The notes: a model not told the origin generated them from the letters alone. A DNA stretch of 64,000 bases from Cernens ardua (GCF_051251085.1 NZ_JBPCZH010000001.1:558001-622000), one strand, 5' to 3'; numbered from the stretch's first letter, positions 35,260 through 44,376 are shown. Program-made: numbers and translations.

Positions 35260-36546
35260 TTATATCTTCACCTCAGGTATATCGGCCCATCGTGTGGTAT
35301 AGCGTGGAGAGCAAAACTCGCTTCTCAAGTGCCAAACGGCATCGGCGCGCTTACCGTCCAGCGGCACGCCGAAAGTAATGGTGTCGCGCCCAAGCGTCTG
35401 ATTGATTTTATCGACCGTCGACAGCAGCTTTTCCCGCTGCTCAGGTGCAGCATCCGGGGTATGGAACAAGTCCGTGTGTACGCGTTCCTTGTCCAATAGA
35501 TCCAGCATCATGCAGCCACATTTCATGTAGGTGAAACCCTCCCGCCATATCTCCGACAAGCCCTGTTGCACAGCGGCAATGATAGGGCGTGTATCATCGG
35601 TGGGAGATACCAGTGAGACAACATGAGTGGGGCAATACTGTGGCTGTGTCAGGTTATGTTTATTGGTTTTCAGAAAAAGCATCACCGCCTGTGCCACACT
35701 CCCCTGACGACGCAATTTTTCTGCCCCATGCTGTGCATGCAGGGTAAGTGCTTCCCTGACGTCTTCATAACGGCGGGTTTGCCGCCCGAAGCTGCGGGAC
35801 GTCATGATATTCTGCTTGGGCTCCGGGCTTTCAGCCTGAATACAGCTCACACCCCGCAGTTCATAAACCAGCTTTTCCTGCACAACCGAAAAACGCGCAC
35901 GAATCCATTTGGGATCGGCCTCACGCAGTTGCCATGCGGTATGAATGCCAGCAAGCACCAGCCGCTCCTTCAAGCGACTCGAAACACCCCAGATTTTATC
36001 AACCGGGAGGTTTTCCAGAAGGTGACGTGTGGATGCCGCTTCTGGGTCCAGATAGCAGACGCCTTCATAAGCCGGTTGTTTCTTGACCAAATGACTGGCG
36101 ACTTTTGCCAATGTGCGACTGGTAGAAAGTCCAACACTCACCGGAATACCGGTATTGCGATGAATTTCGTACTTCATCTGTAGGCAACGCGCGACAATGT
36201 CCTCCTCTTGTACCGAAGGCCAGTGCAGGAAGGATTCATCAATACTATAGACGTCCACTTCGTGGCAATGTTGACGCAGCAGGCTGGTGACACGCGCACT
36301 CATATCCCCGTATAGCGCGTAATTGGAGCTACATAGAGTGATACGCCGACGCACTTCACGCGGGATCTTGTGTGTCGGCATGCCCATGGAAACGCCAAGC
36401 GCCTTCAGCTCTTCACTACGCGCAATGACACAGCCATCATTATTGGAAAGCACACCCACAGGCTGCCCCATCAGATGCGGTGCGAAAGTACGTTCGCAGG
36501 ACACATAGAAATTATTGCAATCCACCAACCCAATAATGGAACGCAC
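35260..36546 (-). CDS. umuC: Translesion DNA polymerase V subunit UmuC
   Basis: Catalytic Y-family subunit of Pol V, used with UmuD' for SOS mutagenesis. The 428-residue protein shows LVDCNNFYVSCERTF (metal-binding Asp), LSNNDGCVIARSEE, YSIDESFLHW with the second acidic pair, and helix-hairpin-helix VDKIWGVSSRLKERL. GTG start overlaps the umuD stop by one base (TAGTG). The pair is preceded by a LexA box, so SOS control is expected. Confidence 0.95.
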   Translation of the reverse strand: MRSIIGLVDCNNFYVSCERTFAPHLMGQPVGVLSNNDGCVIARSEELKALGVSMGMPTHKIPREVRRRITLCSSNYALYGDMSARVTSLLRQHCHEVDVYSIDESFLHWPSVQEEDIVARCLQMKYEIHRNTGIPVSVGLSTSRTLAKVASHLVKKQPAYEGVCYLDPEAASTRHLLENLPVDKIWGVSSRLKERLVLAGIHTAWQLREADPKWIRARFSVVQEKLVYELRGVSCIQAESPEPKQNIMTSRSFGRQTRRYEDVREALTLHAQHGAEKLRRQGSVAQAVMLFLKTNKHNLTQPQYCPTHVVSLVSPTDDTRPIIAAVQQGLSEIWREGFTYMKCGCMMLDLLDKERVHTDLFHTPDAAPEQREKLLSTVDKINQTLGRDTITFGVPLDGKRADAVWHLRSEFCSPRYTTRWADIPEVKI

Positions 36547-36998
36547 TACAGTTTCCCCTTGATCAAGCGATGTACATTATGAGTAACAACACCCCATACA
36601 TGACAATCATGCCCCGACAAGGGAATGGGGGGATATTCCGTATTACCGGCGATCAGGTAAGGCCGTGCACCCAATAACTGATATCGTTTGACGGTCAGCT
36701 CGCCATCCACGGCAATAATGATGACATTATCGGGTTCGGGCTCAAGTGAGCGATCGACGACGAGAATATCCCCATCATAGATACCATCCCCTTCCATTGA
36801 ATGGCCCTTGGCACGTACAAAAAATGTGGCGCTGGGGTGCTGAACAATATGGTCCACCAGATTCAGCGGCGTTTCGAGATAATCCTCCGAAGGAGACGGA
36901 AACCCTGCCCGCACCTCCCCCGCAGCGAATGGCAGCTTTCTTACCTCGGTTTCTACACTGCCTATTGGTTTGGCTATAACGTCCATATACGATGACAT
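36546..36998 (-). CDS. umuD: SOS mutagenesis protein UmuD
   Basis: LexA-like self-cleaving subunit of Pol V. The 150-residue protein has the cleavage site Ala31-Gly32 (VRAGFPSPSEDY; E. coli has Cys-Gly), catalytic Ser67 in GHSMEGDGI and Lys104, the 37-residue interval being the same as E. coli S60/K97. AAGGTGAG precedes the ATG. First gene of umuDC. Confidence 0.95.
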   Translation of the reverse strand: MSSYMDVIAKPIGSVETEVRKLPFAAGEVRAGFPSPSEDYLETPLNLVDHIVQHPSATFFVRAKGHSMEGDGIYDGDILVVDRSLEPEPDNVIIIAVDGELTVKRYQLLGARPYLIAGNTEYPPIPLSGHDCHVWGVVTHNVHRLIKGKL

Positions 36999-37020
36999 CC
37001 AAAGCTCACCTTTACGAAAA

Positions 37021-37036
37021 CTGTATATTTATACAG
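37021..37036. promoter_or_regulatory. LexA box controlling umuDC
   Basis: CTGTATATTTATACAG is a near-ideal LexA operator (CTGT-N8-ACAG), 23 bases before the umuD start. sseA diverges from the same region but starts 134 bases away. Confidence 0.92.
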
Positions 37037-37169
37037 TTTATGGACATAATGAGCAAGATGAATTTATCGAAGACAGTCTAGCCATTCCATCCAATACCCG
37101 CGATCATGTCCTGTGTGGCAACATGATCGGAGAGGCCACAATATGCGGATGAGATCAATAGGAAACAGT

Positions 37170-38033
37170 ATGATGTCCCTCAGCACTTTCCTTGTATCAA
37201 CAGATGAATTGGCAACACACCTTGATCATCAGGATATCGTCCTGCTGGATGCCACTTTTACGCTCCCCGGTGTGACGCCCACCGCCGCAGCGCTTTACAG
37301 GACGCGGCATATCCCCACGGCGAGATTCTTTGATATCGATGCATTTGCCACAGAGAATGCTCCCCTGCCCCATATGCTACCCGATGCCGAACGCGGGATG
37401 GCGTTGTTGGCTGAACTGGGTATTAATGCCGATAGCCAGGTGGTGATTTACGATACCCCCGGGCTGATGTCCGCACCACGGGCATGGTGGACACTACGTC
37501 ATTTTGGTATTCGCAATGTCCGTATTCTGGATGGCGGGCTGCGCAAGTGGTTGGCAGAAGAGCGCCCTGTTACGGATCAGGTACCCTCTTGGCAGCCCGT
37601 ACCTGCTTCATCCTCCCCCAACATTGCAACGGATGTGGTCACTAAAACACAGATATTGGAGATCGTGGAGTCAGGCGAAGGGGCAGATGCACAAATCGTC
37701 GATGCGCGTGGAGAAGGTCGTTTCAAGGGAAGCGAGCCTGAGAAACGCCCCGGAGTCAGATCAGGCCATATTCCCGGCAGTATCAACATTCCTTTTGATC
37801 GCTTGAGTAATGCGGAGACAGGCCGGTTATTACCTCCCGAACAACTTCGCCATGTCATTACATCGACAGGGCTTGATTGGCAACGGCCGGTGATTAGCTC
37901 ATGTGGATCAGGTGTCACTGCCTGTGTATTGGCTTTTGCACTCAATACCCTGGGGAAATCGGATATTGCGATTTATGACGGGTCATGGACAGAATGGGGC
38001 GGCGATCAGACGTTACCTGTTGCAACCGAATAA
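37170..38033 (+). CDS. sseA: 3-mercaptopyruvate sulfurtransferase SseA
   Basis: Two-domain rhodanese moving sulfur from 3-mercaptopyruvate to thiol or cyanide acceptors. The 287-residue protein has the inactive N-terminal rhodanese domain (VLLDATFTLPG, ARFFDID) and the C-terminal active loop SSCGSGVTACVLA; CGSGVT is the mercaptopyruvate-type loop, as opposed to CRxG of thiosulfate enzymes. ATG at 37170 (or 37173) follows AGGA; a start at 37113 adds 19 residues that cross the intergenic region. It ends at a terminator shared with tRNA-Ala. Confidence 0.92.
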   Translation: MMSLSTFLVSTDELATHLDHQDIVLLDATFTLPGVTPTAAALYRTRHIPTARFFDIDAFATENAPLPHMLPDAERGMALLAELGINADSQVVIYDTPGLMSAPRAWWTLRHFGIRNVRILDGGLRKWLAEERPVTDQVPSWQPVPASSSPNIATDVVTKTQILEIVESGEGADAQIVDARGEGRFKGSEPEKRPGVRSGHIPGSINIPFDRLSNAETGRLLPPEQLRHVITSTGLDWQRPVISSCGSGVTACVLAFALNTLGKSDIAIYDGSWTEWGGDQTLPVATE

Positions 38034-38117
38034 TAAGGAATAGAAGGAGAAAGCGGCTGCTAACAGAGGATAAAAAACAATCGTTATATAGCCACGACAG
38101 ATTGAGCCGCATAAAAA

Positions 38118-38150
38118 ACGGGGAAGACCATATCAAATGATCTTCCCCGT
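38118..38150. terminator. Terminator between sseA and tRNA-Ala
   Basis: ACGGGGAAGA (38118-38127) pairs with TCTTCCCCGT (38141-38150). A run on one side gives six T on the minus strand, ending the tRNA-Ala transcript; it also stops sseA. Confidence 0.85.
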
Positions 38151-38157
38151 CAAAATT

Positions 38158-38233
38158 TGGTGGAGCCTAGCGGGATCGAACCGCTGACCTCAACACTGCC
38201 AGTGTTGCGCTCTCCCAGCTGAGCTAAGGCCCC
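38158..38233 (-). tRNA. tRNA-Ala(GGC)
   Basis: 76 nt with encoded CCA. Acceptor GGGGCCT/AGGCTCC includes the G3-U70 pair that marks alanine tRNAs. Anticodon stem CAACA/TGTTG, loop CTGGCAG, anticodon GGC. T loop TTCGATC. Confidence 0.96.
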
Positions 38234-38556
38234 TTAACTTGGGGCGTACTATACGTACAACCTGCTGAATGGTCAAGCCTTTTTGTAAAGAGAAACCATA
38301 CGACAAAAATACTCAGAGCCTCATCCATAAACAGAGGCGCAGGTACAAACGGGAAAGAAAGATCGGCAGCCCCTTGAATGGAAAACAGGCGTATTTACGA
38401 CATATTCAGCCTTAATGACAACAGTCCCGATTGTTTCACTATATTTGTGCCTACCGTTTCCATATCAAGGCTTCCATCCCGACGCTTCCACAAAAACGTT
38501 TTGCTTTCATAACGACACCCCGTACATGTCGCCCCCTTTGGAAATACAGCCTCTGT
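38234..38556. other. Spacer upstream of tRNA-Ala
   Basis: Contains the tRNA-Ala promoter (38248-38276); the remaining 280 bases before the next stop codon show nothing recognisable. Confidence 0.5.
38248..38276 (-). promoter_or_regulatory. Promoter of tRNA-Ala
   Basis: On the minus strand TTGACC (38276-38271) and TATAGT (38253-38248) with a 17-base spacer, followed by a GC-rich discriminator GTACGCCCC, the pattern of stringently controlled tRNA promoters. Confidence 0.85.
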
Positions 38557-39903
38557 TTACGATGAGGGTTTGTCCGGATGTGTTTGATTAGCATCGTCAT
38601 GCTTCTGTGGCGCTTCTTTTTCTTCCTCTTCTTTCTGTTTTTCCTGCTCTTCTTCTTCAAGCTTTTCCACTTTATTGTGGCGTAATTGCTGACGATAACC
38701 GTAGGTCGCATTGCGCACGACCTCCTCACTTTCAAGGCTGGCCCCAAGAGCGCCCGCAAACGTAGCCACGGATGTCGTTAACCAGGCCAGCAATGCCGTC
38801 GTCCCAACACCAACATGATGTTGTAGTGTAGATGCCATATACCCCGAAGGTACAAATACCAGTACGGCTGCAAAGAACATGCAGAATAGCGTAAAGAAAT
38901 AGATGCTGATCCCGACACACAGTGTCCCCACCGTAGCTGCATTATATAAACGCGAAATAATACGGGATGACGTATAGGAACTGGGCTCCCACAGGTTATG
39001 GTCGATAATGAGCCACGCCACCATTGACCCTATTGCTGCCAACATCATAATGACAAAACGAAGCGCAGAATAATGGTCGCTCATCAGCCACAAAGAGGTA
39101 AAAATCAGACCATAAGAACCCGTGGCAAATGCGACAGCGTAGATACGTCGGAAAGCTGGTAACATGGTCCAGGGACGATTGGCACGAACCATTCCCCCCA
39201 ATAGTTTGAGATACCCTCGGATGCGTGCACTGAAGAAGAAACGGACGTCCAGTTCATCATCCCCATAGGTGGCACGTTTTATGGGAACCAATAATTCGGA
39301 AAAGCGCGAGCCCATCAGTTCCCGGGAGCTGGTCGTTTGGATGCCGTGTCGCTTACGTGCGTCTTCCTGATCATCCATACGCTGTTGCTGTACATCACGC
39401 TCGGCCGGATCAGAACCGTAATGCAGTTCGTTGACGAGATGAATCACGGCCTCTCGCATACGTGCCCGCAAAGGTGAAATACCCAGAGTAGGCTGGGAAA
39501 TTACCGCTACACCCCGTTTTTTACTTCCCTCGGCCACGACAACATGACGCTCAAATACCAACGGTATGTCCGTAATACACACGATATAATGCCAACCGTA
39601 TCGCTGCTTCATTGCAGCCGCACGGTCGATGACTTCGTGGACATCGCCCCCTGCCCCCACCAAAGGATCAGTGACTGTTTCCACCACCCAGTCGACTTCG
39701 CCATCCACATGCCATTTGAAAAGATCCGGGAGCTCCCCCTCGATTTGGGAGATCACCTTTTCAGGTAGTTCGGGTGCAGGAATCAACCCCACTACCAATG
39801 ACCTGGAGGCTTGCTGATCCGACGAAGCTCGGTGGCTATCCTGTGACATCTTTTCCTGAGATGCACCTTCCCCTGATGCCTCGTTGTTGTATTTTTCATT
39901 CAT
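38557..39903 (-). CDS. Uncharacterised membrane protein with soluble N-terminal domain
   Basis: A 448-residue protein of unknown function. Residues about 35-165 are a soluble alpha/beta domain (VVGLIPAPELPEKVISQI, GWHYIVCITDIPLVF, GVAVISQPTLGISPL); this pattern is familiar from uncharacterised proteins often mislabelled as methylenetetrahydrofolate dehydrogenase in Gram-positive genomes. About four membrane segments follow (roughly 255-405), then a highly charged Glu/Lys-rich cytoplasmic tail (EEEEQEKQKEEEEKE). ATG at 39903 has AAGGAG 11 bases upstream; the GTG at 39915 is too close to that site. It may form an operon with the membrane protein gene 468 bases upstream, but the gap argues against tight linkage. 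Confidence 0.75.
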   Translation of the reverse strand: MNEKYNNEASGEGASQEKMSQDSHRASSDQQASRSLVVGLIPAPELPEKVISQIEGELPDLFKWHVDGEVDWVVETVTDPLVGAGGDVHEVIDRAAAMKQRYGWHYIVCITDIPLVFERHVVVAEGSKKRGVAVISQPTLGISPLRARMREAVIHLVNELHYGSDPAERDVQQQRMDDQEDARKRHGIQTTSSRELMGSRFSELLVPIKRATYGDDELDVRFFFSARIRGYLKLLGGMVRANRPWTMLPAFRRIYAVAFATGSYGLIFTSLWLMSDHYSALRFVIMMLAAIGSMVAWLIIDHNLWEPSSYTSSRIISRLYNAATVGTLCVGISIYFFTLFCMFFAAVLVFVPSGYMASTLQHHVGVGTTALLAWLTTSVATFAGALGASLESEEVVRNATYGYRQQLRHNKVEKLEEEEQEKQKEEEEKEAPQKHDDANQTHPDKPSS

Positions 39904-40370
39904 TCGCGAAAACACTCCTTGCTCGCGGAATATTCGATAGCGCCATTCTTTAAAACGCCCGGAATGGATGTACCAAGGACGCCTTGTTATTACGCTTCAT
40001 CTCTATAATCGTTCATCAGAGGGTAGCAAAAAAAGAAAGGGCATACCTGCATTAAAAGCAGGAAAAAAAGCGGTTTCAATCACTTAATAACACGGCAAAT
40101 CTCCCTACACTTCCCCCATCCTTCCTCAAGAAGAACGTTTGTTGTTTTAAAAGACGTATGTCGAAACCTGGCATATGGCCCATCACACATAGAGACAACG
40201 ATAGAAGCGGATATTGCCAAAAGAGAGCATCAAACAAGGGAAGACAGTACAAGCCTAAAGGGAGGAAGAAGAACGAGGAAAGGCTGTATCCTGCCGTGCA
40301 AGATACGCTTACACGACAAAGACAAGAGTAGATGGCAAATAGAGAAGTGTAACCGTGGGGGAATGAACGA
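39904..40370. other. Spacer between two unknown membrane-protein genes
   Basis: About 465 bases; an ORF of 117 codons on the minus strand overlaps the end of the upstream gene and reads as shadow sequence. A short hairpin CCTGC/GCAGG lies at 40047-40063. No convincing promoter identified. Confidence 0.4.
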
Positions 40371-41057
40371 TTATTCCTCACGCTGACCATAATAGGCACG
40401 CAACCGTTTGGCCAGGAAGTACAGCTCAATCACGGACAGTAAAATCAGCAGGTAGCCGATGGATTCCGTACACTCTTCACCCATATCCTTGGCCGTGCGT
40501 ATGTAATGCCCCGCCAGTGAGGTTTCCCACAGAATGGCACGTCCAAAAAGGCGGGAATAGACATAGGTGGTCAGAAAACCGCCCAGAAACAAGCCAAACG
40601 GTAACGTCGTAAAATAGAGACGCATCTCATCCAGAAATGCCTTCCGATGTTTGTATGCATAGACCAATGCCAGCACGATGATGACCCAAACAGCCACCAT
40701 CCATGCATGCAGCAACACCATATCGGTCCAGTAATCATTTTCGCGAATCAGTGAAACAAAGGTGAAGGACGCCATCACCAGCGTACCGACCGGGAAAATA
40801 TTGAATTTGCGTCGGATATACAAAAGGCCCGCCGTGGCAAGCAGCAGGATCACCGACTGAGAGAATTCAGTAAATGACCACTCGGAAAATTTCCAGTGTA
40901 GATCCGTATGGCGGCTGGCATCCCAAAAAATGCCATGGTTATAGGCCATGTAGAGCAATACATAAAGGCAAATACGCACAAATAGCCAAAGACACTGTTT
41001 CGGAGTCATAAGGGGCTGTTGGACACCAGCCGGCAAGGGGGGGTAATGAGAGGACAT
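40371..41057 (-). CDS. Uncharacterised multi-pass membrane protein
   Basis: A 228-residue integral membrane protein with about six hydrophobic segments and no recognised family. Polar residues recur in or near the helices: FSEWSFTEFSQ, RENDYWTDMVLLHAW, GHYIRTAKDMGEECTESIGYLLI. Conserved-looking Glu, Asp and His at membrane boundaries would suit an enzyme or metal site, but this is conjecture. The start is consistent with a Pro-rich cytoplasmic N-terminus (MSSHYPPLPAG). Same strand as the unknown gene downstream. Confidence 0.7.
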   Translation of the reverse strand: MSSHYPPLPAGVQQPLMTPKQCLWLFVRICLYVLLYMAYNHGIFWDASRHTDLHWKFSEWSFTEFSQSVILLLATAGLLYIRRKFNIFPVGTLVMASFTFVSLIRENDYWTDMVLLHAWMVAVWVIIVLALVYAYKHRKAFLDEMRLYFTTLPFGLFLGGFLTTYVYSRLFGRAILWETSLAGHYIRTAKDMGEECTESIGYLLILLSVIELYFLAKRLRAYYGQREE

Positions 41058-41366
41058 ACAAACACCTATTGGCCGGACGATCTTACCGAGCCCATAAACA
41101 GACGACTCAGGTCGTATAACGCGGCCGATTTGAATGGGATTGGATGAAAATGTTAAGAAAAATTATCGTTATTGTAACGTTTTCTTAATATTTCGCCACC
41201 CTGCATGGCGAACACGCTCTCCGAATAAAACCATCCATTTTTTATTCAATGGCGTATCGATGATGGCTGCTAGTGGCCACCAAGGTCTTCTTCCCCGGGT
41301 TGTCGCTGGTATAGACGCCTTCCGTGTTACATAGCCACCATATTTGCTAAACTATCCTCAACATTA
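41058..41366. other. Spacer between unknown membrane gene and uvrC
   Basis: About 310 bases with divergent upstream regions. Holds a nested inverted repeat (41153-41188) and a smaller hairpin ACGAC/GTCGT at 41102-41115. Confidence 0.5.
41153..41188. repeat. Nested inverted repeat
   Basis: Outer arms TTAAGAAAA (41153-41161) and TTTTCTTAA (41180-41188); inner arms CGTTA (41167-41171) and TAACG (41175-41179) around TTG. All arms are perfect. Confidence 0.85.
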
Positions 41367-43298
41367 TTGTCTGTTGATTCATTCATCCGGACTGTCTGGG
41401 GCATTACTTTGTCATCATCGGATACACCACGGGTTGAAAGCGGTTCCATCGCACAGCCAACGCCCTCTTCTTCGCCTGCCTTCAATGCCAGTGAATTCCT
41501 CAAGAATACACAGCAGAAGCCGGGCGTCTATATTATGTATAACGAGGCAGGCGATACCATTTATGTGGGCAAGGCAAAGCGTTTGCGTGCGCGATTGTCG
41601 AGCTACTTTCGCAAGACTGGCCTGAATATTAAAACACAGGCGTTGGTCGGCCGTATTCATCGGATAGAGCTCACCTACACGAACAACGAAACGGAAGCGT
41701 TGATTCTTGAACAGACGCTGATCAAATCCCGCAAACCGCCGTATAACATTTTATTGCGGGACGACAAGTCCTACCCTTATATCTATGTTGGCAACACGCA
41801 TGACTTCCCCGCACTGGAATTCCGTCGAGTACGTTACAAACGCAAGGATGGCCGTTACTTTGGCCCATTCACAAGCTCATTGGCGGTAAGGGAAACGCTA
41901 TCGCTTCTGCAAAAGATTTTCCGGTTACGCAACTGTGAAAACAGCGTTTTCGCCAATCGCTCTCGCCCCTGCCTGCAGTATCAGATCGGCCGTTGTAGTG
42001 GGCCCTGCGTTGGGCTGATTTCACAGCAAGACTATAAGCGCGACCTCGACCATGCCGTCATGTGTCTAGAAGGTAAAAGTGAAGAAGTGGCGCTACAGCT
42101 CAGTCAGGATATGGAACAGGCGGCGGCAAACCTCGCTTTTGAAAAGGCCGGCTGGCTACGCGACCAGATTCAGCAGTTGCGAAGTCTGCAAAGCCAGCAA
42201 AACGTGGAAGTACAACATGGAGATACCGATGTCTTCGCCTATGTCCAGCGCCCCGGTGGTTTTGTAATCACGCTACTGACCATCCGGCAAGGTCGGGTCA
42301 TGGGAGCACAGCACTTTACGCCCAAAAGTGGCCTTGATGTCGGGCAGGGAGAGCTGCTCTCGGGCATGATCGCGCAATATTATATTGGGGGCGAACGTGA
42401 AATTCCCCATGAAGTCATTACGTCTGAAGCGGTGGACGATGCAGATGTTCTACAGCAAGCCCTGAGCGAACGGGCGCAACGGAATATTCGTTTGACACAT
42501 CAGGTCAGAGGACACCGTGCTCAATGGCAGCAATTGGCGCTCACCAATGCGGAACAACATCTGGCGACTGAGCTGGCCAATCACCAACGCATCATGGAAC
42601 GTTTCATTGGGCTACGTGATTTATTGGGGTTGAAAGAAGTCCCCAAACGATTGGAGTGTTTCGACATCAGCCATAGTCATGGTGAAGCCACCGTTGCCTC
42701 TTGCGTGGTCTTTGACCAGAATGGCCCACTCAAATCGGATTATCGTATATTCAACATCAATGGGATTACTCCCGGTGATGATTACGCCGCCATGCAGCAA
42801 GCACTGACTCGGCGTTACAAGCGTATCGTGGATGAAGATGGTAAACGCCCTGATCTGCTGATTATCGATGGAGGGAAAGGTCAGCTCAACATGGCACGCG
42901 AGGTGCTGGCAGGAATAGAGGGTGTTGGCGAGCTAAAAGTCATGGGAGTCGCCAAGGGGGTTACTCGCAAGGCTGGCCTCGAAACCCTCTTTCTTGAAAC
43001 AACGGATAACAGCATTGAAGTGGATGCGACCTCCCCTGCGCTTCACCTGATTCAACATATTCGTGATGAATCACACCGCTTTGCCATTACCGGGCATCGG
43101 CAGCGGCGCGACAAAGCGAGGCGGACCTCAACACTTCAGGAGATTGACGGTGTCGGCCCCAAGCGACGCCGCGAATTACTCCGTTATTTTGGTGGCCTTC
43201 AAGGTGTGAAGGAAGCGAGCCAGGATGATTTGGCGCGTGTACCGGGCATCAGTCGCCAGCTAGCCTCGCAGATCCACGCAGCACTCCATGGCAGCTAG
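41367..43298 (+). CDS. uvrC: UvrABC excinuclease subunit C
   Basis: Makes both incisions in nucleotide excision repair. The 643-residue frame contains the GIY-YIG domain (QKPGVYIMYNEAGDTIYVGKAK, about 50-72), UVR region with CLQYQIGRCSGPCVG, the C-terminal endonuclease domain (ECFDISHSHGEATVASCVVF, LLIIDGGKGQLNMA) and tandem helix-hairpin-helix motifs. No ATG or GTG lies upstream of the GIY-YIG domain: the reading frame opens with TTG at 41367, and another TTG at 41409 is possible. Neither has a strong ribosome site, so the start is uncertain. It is followed by pgsA, the usual order. Confidence 0.93.
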   Translation: MSVDSFIRTVWGITLSSSDTPRVESGSIAQPTPSSSPAFNASEFLKNTQQKPGVYIMYNEAGDTIYVGKAKRLRARLSSYFRKTGLNIKTQALVGRIHRIELTYTNNETEALILEQTLIKSRKPPYNILLRDDKSYPYIYVGNTHDFPALEFRRVRYKRKDGRYFGPFTSSLAVRETLSLLQKIFRLRNCENSVFANRSRPCLQYQIGRCSGPCVGLISQQDYKRDLDHAVMCLEGKSEEVALQLSQDMEQAAANLAFEKAGWLRDQIQQLRSLQSQQNVEVQHGDTDVFAYVQRPGGFVITLLTIRQGRVMGAQHFTPKSGLDVGQGELLSGMIAQYYIGGEREIPHEVITSEAVDDADVLQQALSERAQRNIRLTHQVRGHRAQWQQLALTNAEQHLATELANHQRIMERFIGLRDLLGLKEVPKRLECFDISHSHGEATVASCVVFDQNGPLKSDYRIFNINGITPGDDYAAMQQALTRRYKRIVDEDGKRPDLLIIDGGKGQLNMAREVLAGIEGVGELKVMGVAKGVTRKAGLETLFLETTDNSIEVDATSPALHLIQHIRDESHRFAITGHRQRRDKARRTSTLQEIDGVGPKRRRELLRYFGGLQGVKEASQDDLARVPGISRQLASQIHAALHGS

Positions 43299-43454
43299 GC
43301 ATAGGGTAACGTAGGACCTTTTCCTCTTCTTACTGAATGAAAGTGTCTCGACGCCACCGTTCTCTTTGCCTAGAATAAGGCCCGTAGGGCCGCAAGCAGG
43401 CGGTACCTTTAAAGAAAGCCAGTGCTTTCCCACGAGCAAGGAACAACCTGAGCA

Positions 43455-44003
43455 ATGAACATTCCCAATATTTTGACGCTGATCCGTATTATTTTCATTC
43501 CGCTTCTGGTTATTGCTTTCTATCTGCCCTCGCATATTGGTTATTTCATCTGCGCCATTTTCTTTGGCCTGGCCTCCATTACAGACTGGTTTGACGGCTT
43601 TCTCGCGCGCCGCTGGAATCAAAGCACGCCTTTTGGCGCATTTCTCGATCCGGTAGCGGATAAATTGATCGTGGCTGTTGCCCTGGCGCTGCTGATTCAG
43701 CGTTACTCCAACGCATGGATGACCTTGCCAGCCCTTGTCATTATCGGACGTGAAATCGTTATCTCGGCATTGCGTGAATGGATGGCAGAGCTGGGCAAAC
43801 GAGCCAATGTGGCCGTTTCCTATATCGGGAAGGTAAAAACGGCATTACAGATGCTGTCGATTTTCATTTTGTTGGGCGCAATACCAGGCACAATCGTGGC
43901 ATTTATCGCTCAGCTCATGCTTTATGCAGCAGCGATTTTGACGCTATGGTCAATGCTTCAATATTTACGTGCAGCGTGGCCTGATCTTGTTCGGGATATG
44001 TAA
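43455..44003 (+). CDS. pgsA: Phosphatidylglycerophosphate synthase PgsA
   Basis: Inner-membrane enzyme transferring a phosphatidyl group from CDP-diacylglycerol to glycerol 3-phosphate, first committed step to phosphatidylglycerol and cardiolipin. The 182 residues (same as E. coli) have the CDP-alcohol phosphotransferase motif D-G-x2-A-R-x8-G-x3-D-x3-D, visible as DGFLARRW and GAFLDPVADK, and four or more membrane helices. Conserved neighbour of uvrC and of the glycine-cysteine-leucine tRNA cluster. Confidence 0.96.
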   Translation: MNIPNILTLIRIIFIPLLVIAFYLPSHIGYFICAIFFGLASITDWFDGFLARRWNQSTPFGAFLDPVADKLIVAVALALLIQRYSNAWMTLPALVIIGREIVISALREWMAELGKRANVAVSYIGKVKTALQMLSIFILLGAIPGTIVAFIAQLMLYAAAILTLWSMLQYLRAAWPDLVRDM

Positions 44004-44039
44004 ATCGTAAAAATTTCCCCAAAAAGCAATAGGTTCCAA

Positions 44040-44067
44040 TTGACACCACGCCTGCGCCAAGTATAAT
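44040..44067 (+). promoter_or_regulatory. Consensus promoter of the tRNA-Gly/Cys/Leu cluster
   Basis: TTGACA (44040-44045) and TATAAT (44062-44067), 16-base spacer, both hexamers perfect, with a GC-rich discriminator (GCGCCC) after the -10. Confidence 0.92.
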
Positions 44068-44083
44068 GCGCCCTCGTGTTCAA

Positions 44084-44159
44084 GCGGGAATAGCTCAGTT
44101 GGTAGAGCGCCACCTTGCCAAGGTGGAGGTCGCGAGTTCGAGCCTCGTTTCCCGCTCCA
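44084..44159 (+). tRNA. tRNA-Gly(GCC)
   Basis: 76 nt, encoded CCA. Acceptor GCGGGAA/TTCCCGC, anticodon stem CCACC/GGTGG, loop TTGCCAA, anticodon GCC. Confidence 0.97.
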
Positions 44160-44197
44160 GCATTGATCTGATAAAGTGATGTCAATGACTGGTTATA

Positions 44198-44271
44198 GGC
44201 TGGATGGCAGAGTGGTCATGCAGCGGACTGCAACTCCGTGTACGCCGGTTCGATTCCGACTCCAGCCTCCA
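44198..44271 (+). tRNA. tRNA-Cys(GCA)
   Basis: 74 nt, encoded CCA. Acceptor GGCTGGA/TCCAGCC, discriminator T (U73, the cysteine identity base), anticodon GCA in the loop between CGGA and TCCG. Confidence 0.97.
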
Positions 44272-44289
44272 CTCAGAATTTTCCCCGTA

Positions 44290-44376
44290 GCCCGAATGGC
44301 GGAATAGGTAGACGCAAGAGACTTAAAATCTCTCGACCGTAAGGTCGTGCCGGTTCGATTCCGGCTTCGGGCACCA
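44290..44376 (+). tRNA. tRNA-Leu(TAA)
   Basis: 87 nt class II tRNA with long variable arm (CGACCGTAAGGTCG), acceptor GCCCGAA/TTCGGGC, anticodon loop CTTAAAA (anticodon TAA), encoded CCA. Confidence 0.97.

Noticed and set aside
40076..40429. 117-codon ORF between two membrane-protein genes
   Set aside because: Overlaps the upstream gene, odd composition, no ribosome site.
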